A stretch of DNA of 64,000 bases, taken from positions 1-64,000 of the forward strand of contig JANBPK010001037.1 in the NCBI GenBank assembly GCA_027579435.1, given 5' to 3'. This document shows positions 36,844-49,079 of this stretch, one piece after another. Made by a program: the position numbers and the translations under genes. The number at the start of each line of letters is the position of its first letter. Within the stretch, counting starts at the first letter, position 1. The notes under the pieces were generated by a model. It searched no databases, had not been told where the DNA came from, and worked only from the letters and a program-made list of their open reading frames with translations. The stretch is from Candolleomyces eurysporus. Its lineage: Eukaryota > Basidiomycota > Agaricomycetes > Agaricales > Psathyrellaceae.

Positions 36844-38924
36844 CTATTTCTGTCCAGCTCCAGATTCCGTTGAAACAGCTTGCTTTATCCCGTCAGGGAT
36901 GCTCTTGACCTTCTGTTTACCTTTCTTGACTGCCTTCTCCTGCTTCTTCTTCGCGGCGCCAAGGTGCTCAATCCTAGACCAGAATAAGCGACAACATATT
37001 TGGGATGGTTCAGCCTCGAACTTACCCCCACAGCGCAATTTCCGCCTTGCTGATGCTGACTCTGCTTAGATCGACGCCCCTGCTTTCCAGGTACTCGATG
37101 AACCGTTCAAAATGCTCAAAGATGATGAACATGCTGTACCCCATGAGACTGGAGACCACTTACATCTACCTTGGTTCTGTACACCTTTGTCAAAAGGCGA
37201 TTACACTATCACGAGGAAGACACTTGCCTGTAGTGACCTGATAGAGGTGATAGGCTGGTTATCTGCCCATGCTTCACCTTGATCAGACCAGACGAAGAAA
37301 CGCTGCCTCCTGCAAGGAAAGAGGAATGTTGGAAGTACCCGGTTTCTGCAAGAAACAAGGATTGTGAACAATGGCGAACAAAGTGCATACTGAGCCTAAC
37401 CTTTAATGCCAATATAGATATTGACTAAAAATGAATGTCAGCCGAAGAGAACTCGACCAAGAAAACATCTTGCTCGACTAACATTGCTTGTCCTGGTTGA
37501 TAATTAGCCAACGATGGCTCAAGAAACCGACTGAACACTTACCGAAATATATATCCAAGTATTCTTTTGAACAGTTTTTCTCAACAGCTTGTCGAACAAC
37601 CCACGAAGGGTGAGCCGACTCCAAATGCGTTTCGGCCAAGAGGTACGTTCTGTGGTACCTCCAGCATAGTGAGTCGCCTCGTTTTTCTGGAGCTTTGACG
37701 AGTCAGAGCTACTGCTCCTATTGATTCTTCCTCGAAGGTCTGGCCAGGTGGGATGCCCGACCGCTGGTGGCGTTGAAAGGTTTTCTGGGACTATACCCGC
37801 ACCTTTCCCTGCGTCCTTCCAGTGCCCCGAGGCTGTATCCACTGGTTGATTATTCCTTTCCCAGACGAGCCTCCCGTCAGGAGTGATAGAAACAAGATAG
37901 TTGAGTCCTGGTCATTCAGATAGATCAGAGTCAAAGCGCGGGGTTTTGGCAGAGGCTCACTTTGTTCGGCGGACAAGTACCTGGCGTATTTAAAGGCGGT
38001 CAGTAACCCCGGTACACAGTATAGATGTTTCCTATTTACTTACAATATTTGCTGCACTTTCGAATGCCCGAGCGCGCGTTGAGTTTCGTACATAGCCCAC
38101 GACAGGATATGAACGCCATACCTCCGACTCTAGTCGTTCCCGGTCACATTCCTGGAGGGATAAATCCTTTCCTTCGCCCTCATCTAGCCTAAGGCAAAAA
38201 GGTTCAGCTTACCGTTGACGATCTATCCAGTCAGTGTCCGAAGCTCACCATTTGAAAAAGTTGTCGCGGGTATCTGCCTGCCGCCACTGCTCGTGGTACC
38301 ACTGAACAAGATAATTTAGTAGCTAAATCATGGGACATTCAAAACGGATAAAATACCTTCACTGTAAGCCAATGATGAGTCCCAGACGAATCGAGAAGTA
38401 TCCAATTAGCTCTCAATGTACTCACAATTCGATCCGTACCTATGCTTCCTGCCCACATACGATTCGACGTTAACAACGTTGTCGACCGGGGTAAACACGA
38501 TGATTACACCCACTTGTCAATAAGCTCCAGCCAATGCTGCGCTTCCAGTCCCTTGCCTTCACTCTCATCCACCGTAGCCTCCCCTTCGTGCAAAGTTGGA
38601 TACCGATCGAGAAGTCGCCCAATAAGGAAGACCGCTCGTCTCCAGCGCTGCCGTGGTGAATTCTTCCCGTCTGCTGCTCCTTGCCTATCCACCTGCGTTG
38701 AGAGTTTAGCGAGCATGAGCAAAGTGTACACAGACAGGCATCCCAACCTCGAATCTGGCATTCGTCAATAAATCATCCCAACGTGCTTCCTGCGTCAGAT
38801 ACTGGTCCTGCGCTCGGTGCTGTCTGCTTCTCCATGCTCGTTGGATCGTAACAGCTGCAGTTGCTTGTTCCTTGCTATCATGAATCATGTTTCCATCGGA
38901 AGGTATCAGCTCGGAGATGGCCAT
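36844..38924 (-). CDS. IQ-motif (calmodulin-binding) protein with micro-exons
   Basis: Fourteen exons in my model: 38924-38748, 38692-38514, 38448-38426, 38361-38357 (5 bases), 38301-38249, 38188-38122, 38051-38044 (8 bases), 37980-37961, 37907-37543, 37492-37483 (10 bases), 37424-37401, 37345-37228, 37133-37026 and 36973-36844, giving 428 residues. An IQ motif is near the start (AAVTIQRAWRSRQHR), implying calmodulin or light-chain binding. Conserved patches of this fungal family are KKHRYGSN-LK-WYHEQW, YLSAEQRLNYLV, the segment TVQKNTWIYIS and HGQITSLSPLSGHY. A Lys-rich tail closes it. The cellular role is unknown to me. Intron 12 begins GCAAGT. An extra 15-base exon inside it (near 37170-37185) is possible but would require a 36-base intron. 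Confidence 0.82.
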
Positions 38925-39254
38925 TCAGTCAATACGGTGTGTTGAGGGATGGGGTAGAGTAAAAGAACGAAGGAAGGAAGCGACGATTGCAGACCCTTAT
39001 TATGACGTCATGCCATTGTCATGCTCGCTGGTACAAATTGTTCATTGTGAAGGCAGTGACTGTGAACATGTATGGAGATAGTGAAAACAGAAATGCGGGC
39101 ACTAAGCAAAGTTAATCAAGTATGTCAGGTATTAATGCAATGCGGAATCCGTTGAGAGAAAGGCAGAGTGAACGTAGTGCTATTGAAGTGATTGCAGAAT
39201 GAGATGGAAAATGTGCGAGCCACTGGCATATGAAAACAAATACATGTAGATGAA
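38925..39254. other. Intergenic region
   Basis: 330 bases between two minus-strand genes. No exon is recognised. It should hold the promoter of the IQ-motif gene and the 3' end of the MAPKKK gene. Confidence 0.5.
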
Positions 39255-42200
39255 TCAACTTGGGAAACCAGGGAATATCCAACCCGGGGGCATATCAAGG
39301 TAATGATGCTTTCTGAGTTCTGCGGCGCTGGGACGCTCATCAGGATTTCTGTCATTATTGATACGTGAGTAACTCTCCACAAAGGTAAAAAGAGATGGAC
39401 TAACATGGCGAAGCATTTCAGCCTGAAATCATCCGCTAGCTCAGAAAGTATCACATCATCGGGAACCGGAGGTGGCAATTTGGCCGCATATAACTGGGGT
39501 GCATCGGGTCATAAACATCAAAGGAGTTATTGGATAAAAATAAAAAAAANGCCGCACCTGGAACATGACAGCAATCATCTCTTGTCCAGTCCATGGCCGT
39601 CGACCACCCCACATCTCAAGCACGACACAGCCCACGCTCCATATATCAATCTTGAAATTATAGCCCTTCTTCTGCGTGTTGATGACTTCGGGTGCCATCC
39701 AGAAGACAGTGCCTTGCATAGCTGTAAATGCGCCTCCGTATATGTCGTCCGTCCTCTTAGATATGCCAAAATCGGAGATTTTGCAGATTCCCGACATCTC
39801 AACAAGAATATTATCCGCCTTGAGATCCTGAAATGTACGATTAGCATGGCGGAGAGAAAGCGGGGGAAACAGTTGTCTTACTCGGTGTAATATTCCCTTG
39901 GAGTGAAGGTACTCCAAACCACTGAGAATCTGGCCGGTGAAAGACCGGGTTACATCTTCTGAGAATTTGCCGTGCTTGTACAGCCAGCTACTGATGGAGC
40001 CGCCAGGGACATATTCAAGGAAACTGCGAAGAAGTGAGCGCTAGCAACGGGTGAAGCTCCAGAAACGACGTACATGCTCAAATTGGTTGGAGTTTCTTCG
40101 AATCCGAGATACTGCACAATGTGAGGGTGATCGAGGTCCTTCAACGTCTCGCTCTCCATTTTCAAGGCTTGAACGACGGTGGCTTGCCGATCATCACTCT
40201 TATCACTTGGAGTTTGGGGCAGTTCCACTTGCTTCACAGCGATCATCTCTCCGGTAGTGGCATTGAGAGCCAGGTACACCCGTCCGTACGTGCCCTTGCC
40301 AATCAGCTCACCACGCACCCATTTGAAGGTAGCTGCAAAGAAACATTAACACCAAGAAAGAATTTGATAGAGAACAACAATTGCTTACTTGGTCCGCCTG
40401 AGGGAGATTCTGGGATCGTGCCCGGCGGGGTACCCTTCATTTGCGTTGTATCCACCTCTTCCAACCGGCTTCCCCATAGCTTCGTATTGCGCTTCCGCAG
40501 CATTGCATTGTTGTTGTTATAAGCGATGTCGACCTTCGACGATCTGTCAGAAATCCGCCTCTTGTGCTCTTCTGCTACGATACGAATACTCTTCTTCGTG
40601 TTCCGCAATCGTGCCCGCTCCTGTTGAATCTGTGTTGCCATGGCTGCAGGAGTAGCTGAAGGTGGAGGGGGCAATGGCTGGACAGGCTCGGGATTCGTTG
40701 GTGAATTGCCGCCTGAATTGGCTTCGATGACAGGTTTGTCGAGATCATGTTCTGGGAAGAAGTCTTCCAATCGCTCATAGACATCCTCAGGTGGTGGTCG
40801 GGGAGTCCAATGACTGTTATTCCGGTCGTCAGCAAAGGTGCTCGCACGATGGTTGGGATCGACGGGTGGTCGGGGAGGAGCCGGTCTGGGTTGGGCGACA
40901 ACAGGTCGAAGCAATGGAGCAGGCTGGTCAGGCTTTTCTGACCGTTCTGACCGTACCGAGAGCTCAGAGGCAAGGTTGTTGGTTTGCAAAGGTGTCAACT
41001 CGGGTCTTGTAAATGAAGATCGCTTCAAGGGCACCTTCCAAGTACCACCATCCCCTTCATCGTCTGACATATCGTTAACTGCCATGATAATGTCTGTCAC
41101 TCCATTTTGGGTGACCGGCGGCGACGTCAGGAAATGGTCCAACTTATCCCTGGACATCATGGCATTAACACCCTTGATTAAATCGTCAAGATTGGCATTA
41201 TCATTTGGCCGCATTGTCAACTCCGATTGTCGACCCATCGTCGGAATGTACGTTCCGGTATCGGTTCCTGGCGACGGTGGTTCGATGACAAGTGGTGTCT
41301 TCTCCGAAGAGGCGTACTTCGGACTTGAGGGGCTAATGGGAGTGGTGCAAGGGGGAGACGACGTTGACGTCTCTTGACCACTGTGGATGTCCGAAGATCG
41401 ATCAGAGCGGTCGCTGTGAGGGGGCAATGGACGAGGGCCAGTGATTCCAGACGACCGACTAGGAGACACAGCTCTTGGAGACCGAGCCGATTCGCCGGAA
41501 GTAAGGGTAGGACCGTACGTCGGTGACTGATAGGGACGTGTGCGGTAGGTGGGAGACGTAACAGGACTATCTGCAGCAGATTGAGGACGTGGGTAGGGTT
41601 CCGTGGTATTGGATGTCGCGGTGGAAGACGGGGGATAAGCAGTCGATCGAGAAGTGTATTGTTGAGTATGAGAAATGGAAATGTTGCTTCCAGTGCCATA
41701 AGTACCGTAGTCAGAAGTAGATGGATGTGGGGAACCTTGAACTGGGAGTGGTCGGAAAGGCCGGGAAGGTTCATATGATTTTGGAATTCCAATTGCAGAC
41801 ATATTGCTCGGTTGGTAGCCTGCTGGCTGCTCTCGTGGTCGCGGGGGTGGGAAAGGAGGCGCAGGCTGGGCACGACGAGAGTATCCTGACTGGCGAAGGT
41901 TGTCCATGCTTTTGGTCATATTCTTGCTGAGATTCTTCGAACTGGAGGCCCCAGGAGAGGGAGCAGAAGGTTTGCGGGTAGTGTCTTCGCCTTTCCATGC
42001 CACCAAAACGCTCATAGGAAGCGCTTTATTTGCAGGGCGAGTGGTCGTCGAGCGGGAGTCAGTCCCAGAAGTGGACACCGACGGAGATGCTTGTTTGGGC
42101 GGATTCATGGGTGAGGCTCGGGGATAATAGCCTCGAGACGTCGCTCCGGCTCGTGGTGAACGACTGAGGGTTGTCGGCGAAGTCCTGGGAGGATTGGGAG

Positions 42201-44055
42201 GATCGCGAATTTGAGGAGCATGTTCTGTAATATCAGATGACACAACCACCCAGGAGTCACGACTCGATCCAGAAGTGTCATCGTCGGCAACCGAACGTTT
42301 GCGTCGAGGATGAGCATCCCGTGAGTGTTCGTGCCTAAGCCTTGAGAGTGACATGGTCGGGACCTCTTTGTTGCTGTTATTGCGCCATTGGTGAGTTAAG
42401 GCGTCCATCTGAGCCTCGGAACCTTTCAACGCCGTCTCTCGTTCTGCACCCGCATCCGAACCCGAGCGATGGTGGGTTCTCTGTGAAGAAACGACAGTTG
42501 GTTCATCGGACGTTTCTGGCCAGCGAGGGGATGTAGGTATAGGGGGCGGCGGCCCAGGATATGGCTGAACAAAGCCATTCTTGTCGATGAATGTTGGTCT
42601 GGGTCCTGTGGGTAGCGAATTTTGCAAGGGGGGGNTCGTTCACCAGGGTTAGTGGGAGGAGTAGGTGGCTTGGAGACGGGAGAAGGGGGTTGATTGTGGT
42701 GACCAGCAGGCGTGGGCAAAAGCTGACCATTGGCCCACCTCCTTGGCGAAGGAGGTGATGAAACCTGATTAGATATAAATTGCCTTTGAGGATGTTGGCG
42801 AAGCGTTGAACGATGTGTTCCTTCAGGGTTGTCCAAATCCGCGTCGTACCCCATTTCGGCAGACGGCTCTTCGACTGACAGACCGGTCGACACACTTCCT
42901 TGCCTAGATCGGGAGTGAGAGTGGCGCTTCACAGGGCGCAATGGACCAAAGACAGAGGACGACGGAAAGCCGTGATCAAGGGAGGCCTGTGAGGCATGGG
43001 ATAGCGGCGATGGCGTGGCATGAGACGGTGGTGAGAAATGTTGAGGAAGTTGGGAATGTTGAGGGGGTGGTGGGATGAACTGCGGCGGTTGTTCGTGGCC
43101 TTTGCTCGGATAACGGGTGACAAAGAATTTAACGGTACCTCTCTCATCCCCGTCATGCCGCACCAGCTCGTACAGTTGCTCGTCTGAAAGAGGCGCACCC
43201 ATCACAAAAGACCCAATTTCCGTGCGATAGATATAACCTTGATCGTCACCTGAAATCTTGGCCTGAATCAAGGGTCAGAGTCAAGCGATGGGAAAGCGGG
43301 AGTCATAAACTACCTTGGAGAATATTTGTTTCCTGATACCTGCCCCGTCTCTCACACCACTGACATCAACAATGCTGAAGCGGTCGGGGTCAGAATCTGT
43401 CCTAACGCAAACAACGACGCCATCGAGCGGGAGCTGAGAGGGAAGGGAGGTTGGCGGCGTGTAGCTCGAAGAAGGAACATGCGGGTCTGGAGCGGACACG
43501 ACAGGAGACTAGACAATGCCTGAGTATCAAGCAGCAAGCAAATGGGGCTGAAACAAAGCTTACTGTTCTCGGGCGACGAGAAGAGTTGTCAACCGGGGTT
43601 CTTGGATGTGAACGAGTGAACGACTTGATTTGATTCATGAACTTGCCCGTACGCGAGGTAGATGACATGTTGGAGTCGTTCGCACATCGATCACCGTAGA
43701 CTATCGACTCTTGAGATTGGTGAGATGGCTTTATCGGTACAGACGGGCTCGATGAGAGCGTCAGTGTTGAACCTGGGGTTGCTGGTGGCGGGGTCGACTC
43801 ATCGGCGGCCTGGGAGCTAGCGCTGGAGGGAGAGGAAAGGGATGGATGGCTATTGGTGTCCTGGGCGTAGTGGGAAGAAAAATCCGTGGTGAGAGAGGGT
43901 GGATGGTTGGCGTTGTGGACCGCAGACTGTGGCTGATAAAGTGGGTAATGGGAGCTGAAACGGACCCTGTCGTCCTCGCTGTCGCCGTCTGACTCTGAGC
44001 CCCTGTTGGCGACAAAGTACTTGTGCTTGCGCCTGCCGGTCCTCTCGTCTGCCAT
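39255..44055 (-). CDS. BCK1: MAP kinase kinase kinase of the cell-wall integrity pathway, Bck1-like (one N-linked frame break)
   Basis: Eight exons: 44055-43564, 43508-43314, 43262-40389, 40332-40074, 40023-39882, 39827-39558, 39493-39405 and 39348-39255, about 1470 residues. The N-terminal part has an RA/ubiquitin-like region (DRFSIVDVSGV to VKFFVTRYPSK). A very long Ser/Pro-rich, probably disordered, middle follows. The kinase domain shows the Gly loop GKGTYGRVYL, Lys in IAVKQVEL, the catalytic loop HRDLKADNIL, DFG in KISDFGISKR, MAPEVI, and the end PPGWIFPGFPS. FLEYVPGGSI and CVVLEMWGGRRPW are Bck1-like. Bck1 relays Pkc1 signals to Mkk1/2 and the Slt2 MAPK. At 42628-42635 seven G plus N give eight bases where six or nine are needed; the break is probably technical. 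An in-frame Met at 44244 could add 63 residues. Confidence 0.92.
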
Positions 44056-44414
44056 GGACACAGCAACAGGTCGGGAGCGCCTGGTTGGTGGATGAGAGGG
44101 CGTGGTCCGTGCCCGGCGATGGTGGCCGCTGCGGTGTGGTGGTGGGGAGGAAGAAAGGGAGAACGAGCCGGGCCCTGAAGAACAGAACCTGACAGCCGTT
44201 GGGGCAGACCGACAGCGTCGACGAAGAGGCGAAGGAAAACACAAGTTTCAAGGGAAGCCCAGGCCGTGCTGACTAAGAGTCCACCCATTCAGGAATTCAC
44301 AAAAGAACACTCCAACAGAAAACACGTTGCCTCAATAATAATCCACTAGTAATACATACAGGTCCATGGAGAAATAATACGAAATATCCTACTACAGCTC
44401 GAGAACGTGGCTCT
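44056..44414. other. Intergenic region upstream of the MAPKKK gene
   Basis: 359 bases. The first 190 bases are in frame with the MAPKKK and could be an N-terminal extension starting at 44244. The extension is Arg/Pro/Ser-rich with no motif, so I treat it as 5' untranslated region. Confidence 0.45.
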
Positions 44415-45535
44415 CTAGCTCCCCTCCGCCATTTGCAGCTGCTAGCGCGTCAGCATCGTCTCCCCGTCCCAGAGTGCACATGGATATGTACCTTCGGAAA
44501 ATCTGCCTTCTCCTCCAACAGGCTCTCGCCCCAGCACAGGAGCTTCAGCAGCCCCACCAGCTTCACCTCTTTGCCCTGGCTCAGACTGTCGAGGATCGCC
44601 GCGTTCACCTCGCCTGCCGTCTTCATGCGCTGTGCAGGGGACAGCAGGTCCGCGATCGCAGGCGGTGCATTCGCCGCATTGTCAAATGCAAGAAGCGACA
44701 TCGTGCGCTCCAATTCGGCCAGAAACTCTGGCGACTCTTCGCCTCGGGGTGCTAGCTCTTCCTGCGCAAACTGCAAGGCGTCGCCAATACGTCCCGCCCT
44801 GATATATTCAATTAGCTTCTGCTGCTGAAGTCGAAAATACAGTCCTGCATTCGTATCCAGAATCTGCAGAGTTTGAGAACCATGAGTATCATGTTTACGC
44901 GACGGCAACGAACAAAAAGAATGAAATCATATTGAAGACTGAAGTTTTGTGTTTGATTCTCATCAGCAGCCCGAGGGCTTAAGAGTGGTGCATGAAACAG
45001 TTTAATCCTCTAGAGGGGAAGGGACCACGCGACTTACCTCGGGGTTCAGATCATTGACCCTAGTGATCGCGTCCTCGACGTCACCCCTTTGAAGAGCCTC
45101 GCGGATAACCATTCTACTCTCGATGCTCTCAAAGTCAACGGTCGGCGCAAGGTTAGCCTCCTGACTGAATTCTTCTGCTGCTGATTTGTACCCTTCGATC
45201 ACAAGGTAATCCATAATCAGCCGGTTCAGATCCCTGCTGGGCAAGAATGTCGTTAGCAAGGTCAACGTCGAGGAGATAGAAGAGGGGTCAAGAGTTCAGA
45301 TAATACATGCAATTTTTGGGCTCATCAGCGGATATAATTTCAGAGAGATTCCCATTTGTGTTGCTCATCTTGAAGGGAAGGGGGAAAGCTTGACCACTCA
45401 CTCTTTCGAGATCTGGACCTCATGGAGGCGTTTATCCCATTCCTCTTTGCGTATTGTGGTTTTTGCTGGCTAAACAGAATCGCGAGAAATGAGTATTTGG
45501 GGTTCAACCCAGAGGGGACGGAAGAGACTAACCAT
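44415..45535 (-). CDS. GID8: GID/CTLH E3 ligase scaffold subunit GID8
   Basis: Exons 45535-45533, 45469-45402, 45233-45038, 44863-44492 and 44441-44415 give 221 residues. The LisH motif is DLNRLIMDYLVIEGYKSAA, the CTLH domain includes ESRMVIREALQRGDVEDAI, and the CRA part includes LQFAQEELAPRGEESPEF and MSLLAFD. GID8 is a core subunit of the CTLH/GID ubiquitin ligase, which in yeast degrades gluconeogenic enzymes after glucose addition. The N-terminal residues MPAKTTIRKEEW require that the first coding exon is only the ATG, followed by a phase-0 intron (45470-45532). The last exon adds QLQMAEGS and the stop. Confidence 0.92.
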
Positions 45536-45854
45536 CGGAAGACGAAAAAACGACGCTGCAGCGAATTTAAGGGTCCGCTAGATTGGTTTAGGGCAGGTTA
45601 TAAATTTTACTCACGCTCTCTGGCCACTCCAAGTTGAGTAAAGTCAACGTTCTGATATATAGTGAATGGCTTGGAACTGAATCGAAAGAACATTCACCAA
45701 AGTACGAATAAAACGAACTGACACAATTAACATGACATACGAGCGCTCTCTCTAGAGTGCGCAGTACTCTGATAAACTAGTACGGGCCGAGATAAGGGAC
45801 GTCACGGTGAAGTGACGACACAAAAAGACGCCATGCATCCTCATGTCTACTGGC
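45536..45854. other. Intergenic region
   Basis: 319 bases between GID8 and the flavin monooxygenase gene. No coding or structural signal is recognised; it likely holds the GID8 promoter. Confidence 0.5.
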
Positions 45855-47716
45855 CTAACCCCCAAGTGCAAAATCCTTCACAAAACGGATGCCATTTTGC
45901 CTTTCCCAATCTTCCTGCCAAGCATTCACCCGATACATGAGGTCCGACCACTGCTCCTCTGTTTCCACTCCCTTCACCCACGTCTCTGCCTCGCCCAAGG
46001 CCACGATGCGGTTCCAGCCTCGTTTGAGATAATCGTATGTGAACACCCGCCTTCTCCATTCTTCGACGTACTTGTGACCGTTGTCCGGTATCACTTTCTA
46101 AAGTGTGGGGCAGCAGTTAATAAAAGTAGACGATCACATCGGCGAAGCAGAATAAATGAGAGAAGACAATGCAAAGGTGAAAAACGAGGCTTAGCGCCGG
46201 AGACAAGGATGCAAACTCCGAACTGCCGTCACAAAGTGACGATGTACACGTACCTTTTGCTTGAGAAACTCGACGAGCTCGTCCTGATAGTCGTTTGACA
46301 CCTCCCTGGTAGGGAGCATGGCATGACCGATCACATAGGGGTCCAATCCTTGTCTTCTGATCTCTTCTTCGCGTTCAGCCAGTTCCCGTAAGAGTTCATT
46401 CCTAGGTGGCAAAATCGTCGGGTTCGCAATGGCCTGGGCCGCAAACAACCCCTGCGCGAAATCAGAGGGGCAGTTGGCAATTCTGGTAGGAAGCCCGATA
46501 AACGCCAGAGCGTTAACGGGGTATTCGGGGCTGAGCGAAAATATGTGTTGATGTAAAGGGAAGATGTATTGGAGATTCGTCACCAAAGTCCCTCCGCGGC
46601 TAGAACTGCTAGAGTTCGAACGGGCAGAAGGGTCGACGGTGAGGAGACCCGCCGACTCCAAGAATGGCTTCCGTTGTTCATATCCCGTCGCAAGAAGAAC
46701 GCTATCAACGTCTGTCACCTCCGTGCCGTCAACAAACTTGATACCGTCCCTTGTGAAATGCGAAACCTCTGGCTTGATAACCACGTTCTCGCTCCCTGGT
46801 GGAAGGTCAACATCGTGCCTCACAGAAACATAGGTCTACCACAAAATAAAAAGGTTCGTGAAATCGTTCCTGGTCCGTAATTGAGAAGACGCACTCGCCG
46901 AGAGTATTGTACGGTCTGGACTGCTGCATCTTGACCACTGGCCCCAGCCCCAATGATGAGTAAGGTGCGGTTCTCGTAACGTTCTGGTTCCCGATAATAC
47001 ACTGAATGCAAAATCTCCCTCGGGAAAAGTCTATCCTTTCCAGAAGCAAGCCATTTCTCCTGGCCACTCCAAGACAGAATCCGCGGTATATGGTTATTGC
47101 CCGAAGCAACAATTAAGTGGTCTGCTGTTGCCTGGAGTGTTCGATTTAGGTGGTCGACGACGGTGATATTCCAGAACCCTTCCTCGGAGTTCCCAACCCA
47201 TTTGGTCGAAAGGACGGTATGGTGAAATTTAATGTAAGGAAGCAAGTTGTGGTGCTTCGCATAACCCTCGTGGTATGCTTGAATGTGCTCGTGACTCGGA
47301 TATAATGGGCTTTCTGGCGGAAAGGGGAATTGTGGATAGGTCATAAATGGAACAGGCGTGTTGGTACGAAGTCTTGGATAAAGAGGAGTATAAGGGATGT
47401 TTGGGGGAGATACAGGCCGTGGATCGGGGAGCCTGCATGAAATAGTGCATGTAGTTTGGGAAGTTCCGACTAGCGAGTGTACGCACCATATCCCGCCAAC
47501 ATCCCCGCACTGTTCATAAAGACTTATGTTCCAGCTGTTCCTGAGTTCATCGGGCAAACCCAGAAGAACTTTCAAGGTTGCAAGGCCAGCACTCCCAGCT
47601 CCTATGATGGCGATAGACTTTGAGTCCTGACTCGGAGGTAGGGTTGGAATGTCATAAAAGGGGGTCAGTCCAAGGAAGTGGAAGGAGGCCCAAATCAACT
47701 GGCGGAGTGTCATCAT
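45855..47716 (-). CDS. Flavin-containing monooxygenase-like protein
   Basis: Four exons: 47716-47487, 47432-46895, 46835-46254 and 46097-45855, giving 530 residues. A first dinucleotide-binding site for FAD is IAIIGAGSAGLATLKVL, a second for NADPH is LLIIGAGASGQDAAVQ, and the LLATGYEQRKPF segment is the conserved ATG-Y motif of FMO/BVMO-type enzymes. LIVASGNNHIPRI fits the FMO pattern. A hydrophobic N-terminal segment (LIWASFHFLGLTPFY) could anchor it in a membrane or be a signal. Such enzymes oxygenate N, S or ketone groups of small molecules; the substrate cannot be predicted. No biosynthetic cluster surrounds it. Confidence 0.9.
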
Positions 47717-47969
47717 GTTCCACGGTAAAACGACTCCGGGTTACCTTTATATTAGCAAGCTTAGCTCTATACACGGCCTAGACAGTGGAAATACGGCCGC
47801 TATCTTTGGTGTAATACAATCTGAATATGGCGTGCTCGGAGACTTCTCGAGATTTATTTGGGACTTTGATGTTAAGTAGCCCCTAGTATAGCACCAGCAG
47901 CTTCCTGAAATATCGTGCCGCGCCTAGGTTACGATGACAAAAGGTGAGTTGTGCGTACTGTAAGCCAAA

Positions 47970-48779
47970 TCACGCCTTAGATACTATTCCTCCAGACTTG
48001 ATCATGCTGAAGAATTCGTCCTTGTCGACGGCGGCTTCGGGGTAGATATGTCAGCGCAAAGCCGAAGGGTTGACGGAAACTACTCACTTTCTTTTCCCCT
48101 GCCAATAATGTTATCTTTTTTCTTCCCCTTCTTCTTCCCCTTGGCCTCGACAATTGGAGCAGATAATCGAGGTTTACCGGAGCCTCTTTCCCCTTTGGCC
48201 TCTTCGGCTGCAGCAGCCACGGTTGCTTGGGATTGCTGAATAGCATTGAAAAGTTTCACAACTGGAAAAACGTTAGAGATAGGCGCGTCTATGAGATGAG
48301 CGCGTATCGTACCTCCGCGCTGAGCGACCTTACGCAGTGCTCGCTCACTCTCGCCACCCCAGCCACCAATGGGATCTTTGATCCTCCGCTTATCCTCCTT
48401 CTCCTTCTTTTCTATCTGAAGGACCTTTTTCGCCTTGAGCTCCAGTTTTTGATCATTATGTTTTCGTGCAATTGAAGGTTTTAGAGAGAGCGGAGCAGCG
48501 GATGGAACATCGGTGCTGAGCAACGACTGGAGGGCTGCACCAAATGTAGAAGCACCAGTCGCCCTTATTTTTCGTTTAGAGGTCTTCTTCGACTTTTTTT
48601 CGTTTGAGTCCCTCCAACTCGTCCTCGGTGTCTATCGAGCTATTGTCCTCGTCGCCGTCGGACGGCGACTGTTCTGAAGATTCCGCTTCAGACCCCCCAT
48701 CGAGCCCAGATTCGTCCGCCGAGTCGTGGGCTTCTTCCTCTTCGTCGTCTGAGAGTTTTCTGCGTTTTGTGGGGGGCAT
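47970..48779 (-). CDS. RRP15: Ribosome biogenesis protein RRP15-like (one homopolymer frame break)
   Basis: Three exons: 48779-48313, 48261-48088 and 48034-47970, about 234 residues. The N-terminus PPTKRRKLSDDEEEEA leads into a long acidic region (for example GGSEAESSEQSPSDGDED). A Lys-rich core then carries ATGASTFGAALQSLL, KDPIGGWGGESERALRKVAQ, VVKLFNAIQQSQ and the end KDEFFSMIKSGGIVSKA, all Rrp15-like. Rrp15 is a nucleolar factor needed for 27S pre-rRNA processing and 60S assembly. The frame breaks in a run of seven T (48594-48600 on plus, A7 in the gene); six would join KRKK to SKKTSKRK. With six the exon phases add up exactly, so a sequencing error is likely. Confidence 0.82.
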
Positions 48780-49079
48780 GAGTAAACCAAGATGAGTGTG
48801 GGGAGACAAAATTACTGCAGCCAGCCAATCTGTAGGACATTGATCGCCGAGTCAAAATCCATCATTTCGTCCTCAAGGCTTATTTCCTCCTCGTCTGCGG
48901 GCTCGGACTCTCCTCACTCTCCGTACTCGACGGCACAGGGTCGTTTTCTCTGGGGGCCTTACGAAGTCGCTTCCGTGACACGTATTAGACTGGGAAGCCC
49001 GTCGTCGTCGTCTTGATCACAACACGGGGGTTAGCCTCACGACGGCCTGATTCTCCTTCAACCGTGACGCTCGTCTTCC
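48780..49079. other. Divergent promoter region, RRP15 / ankyrin-DIL gene
   Basis: 300 bases between divergent start codons. On minus, an open stretch ending in a TAA at 48812-48814 reads as an acidic peptide (DEEEISLEDEMMDFDSAIN and on to GWLQ), and possible splice sites occur upstream. I could not assemble a convincing gene from these, so it is left uncalled. Confidence 0.4.

Noticed and set aside
37170..37185. Extra 15-base exon (CTEP) inside the GC-AG intron of the IQ-motif gene
   Set aside because: It keeps phase but needs a 36-base intron, shorter than any other in the window. The direct join is simpler, so I left it out of the model while noting it as possible.
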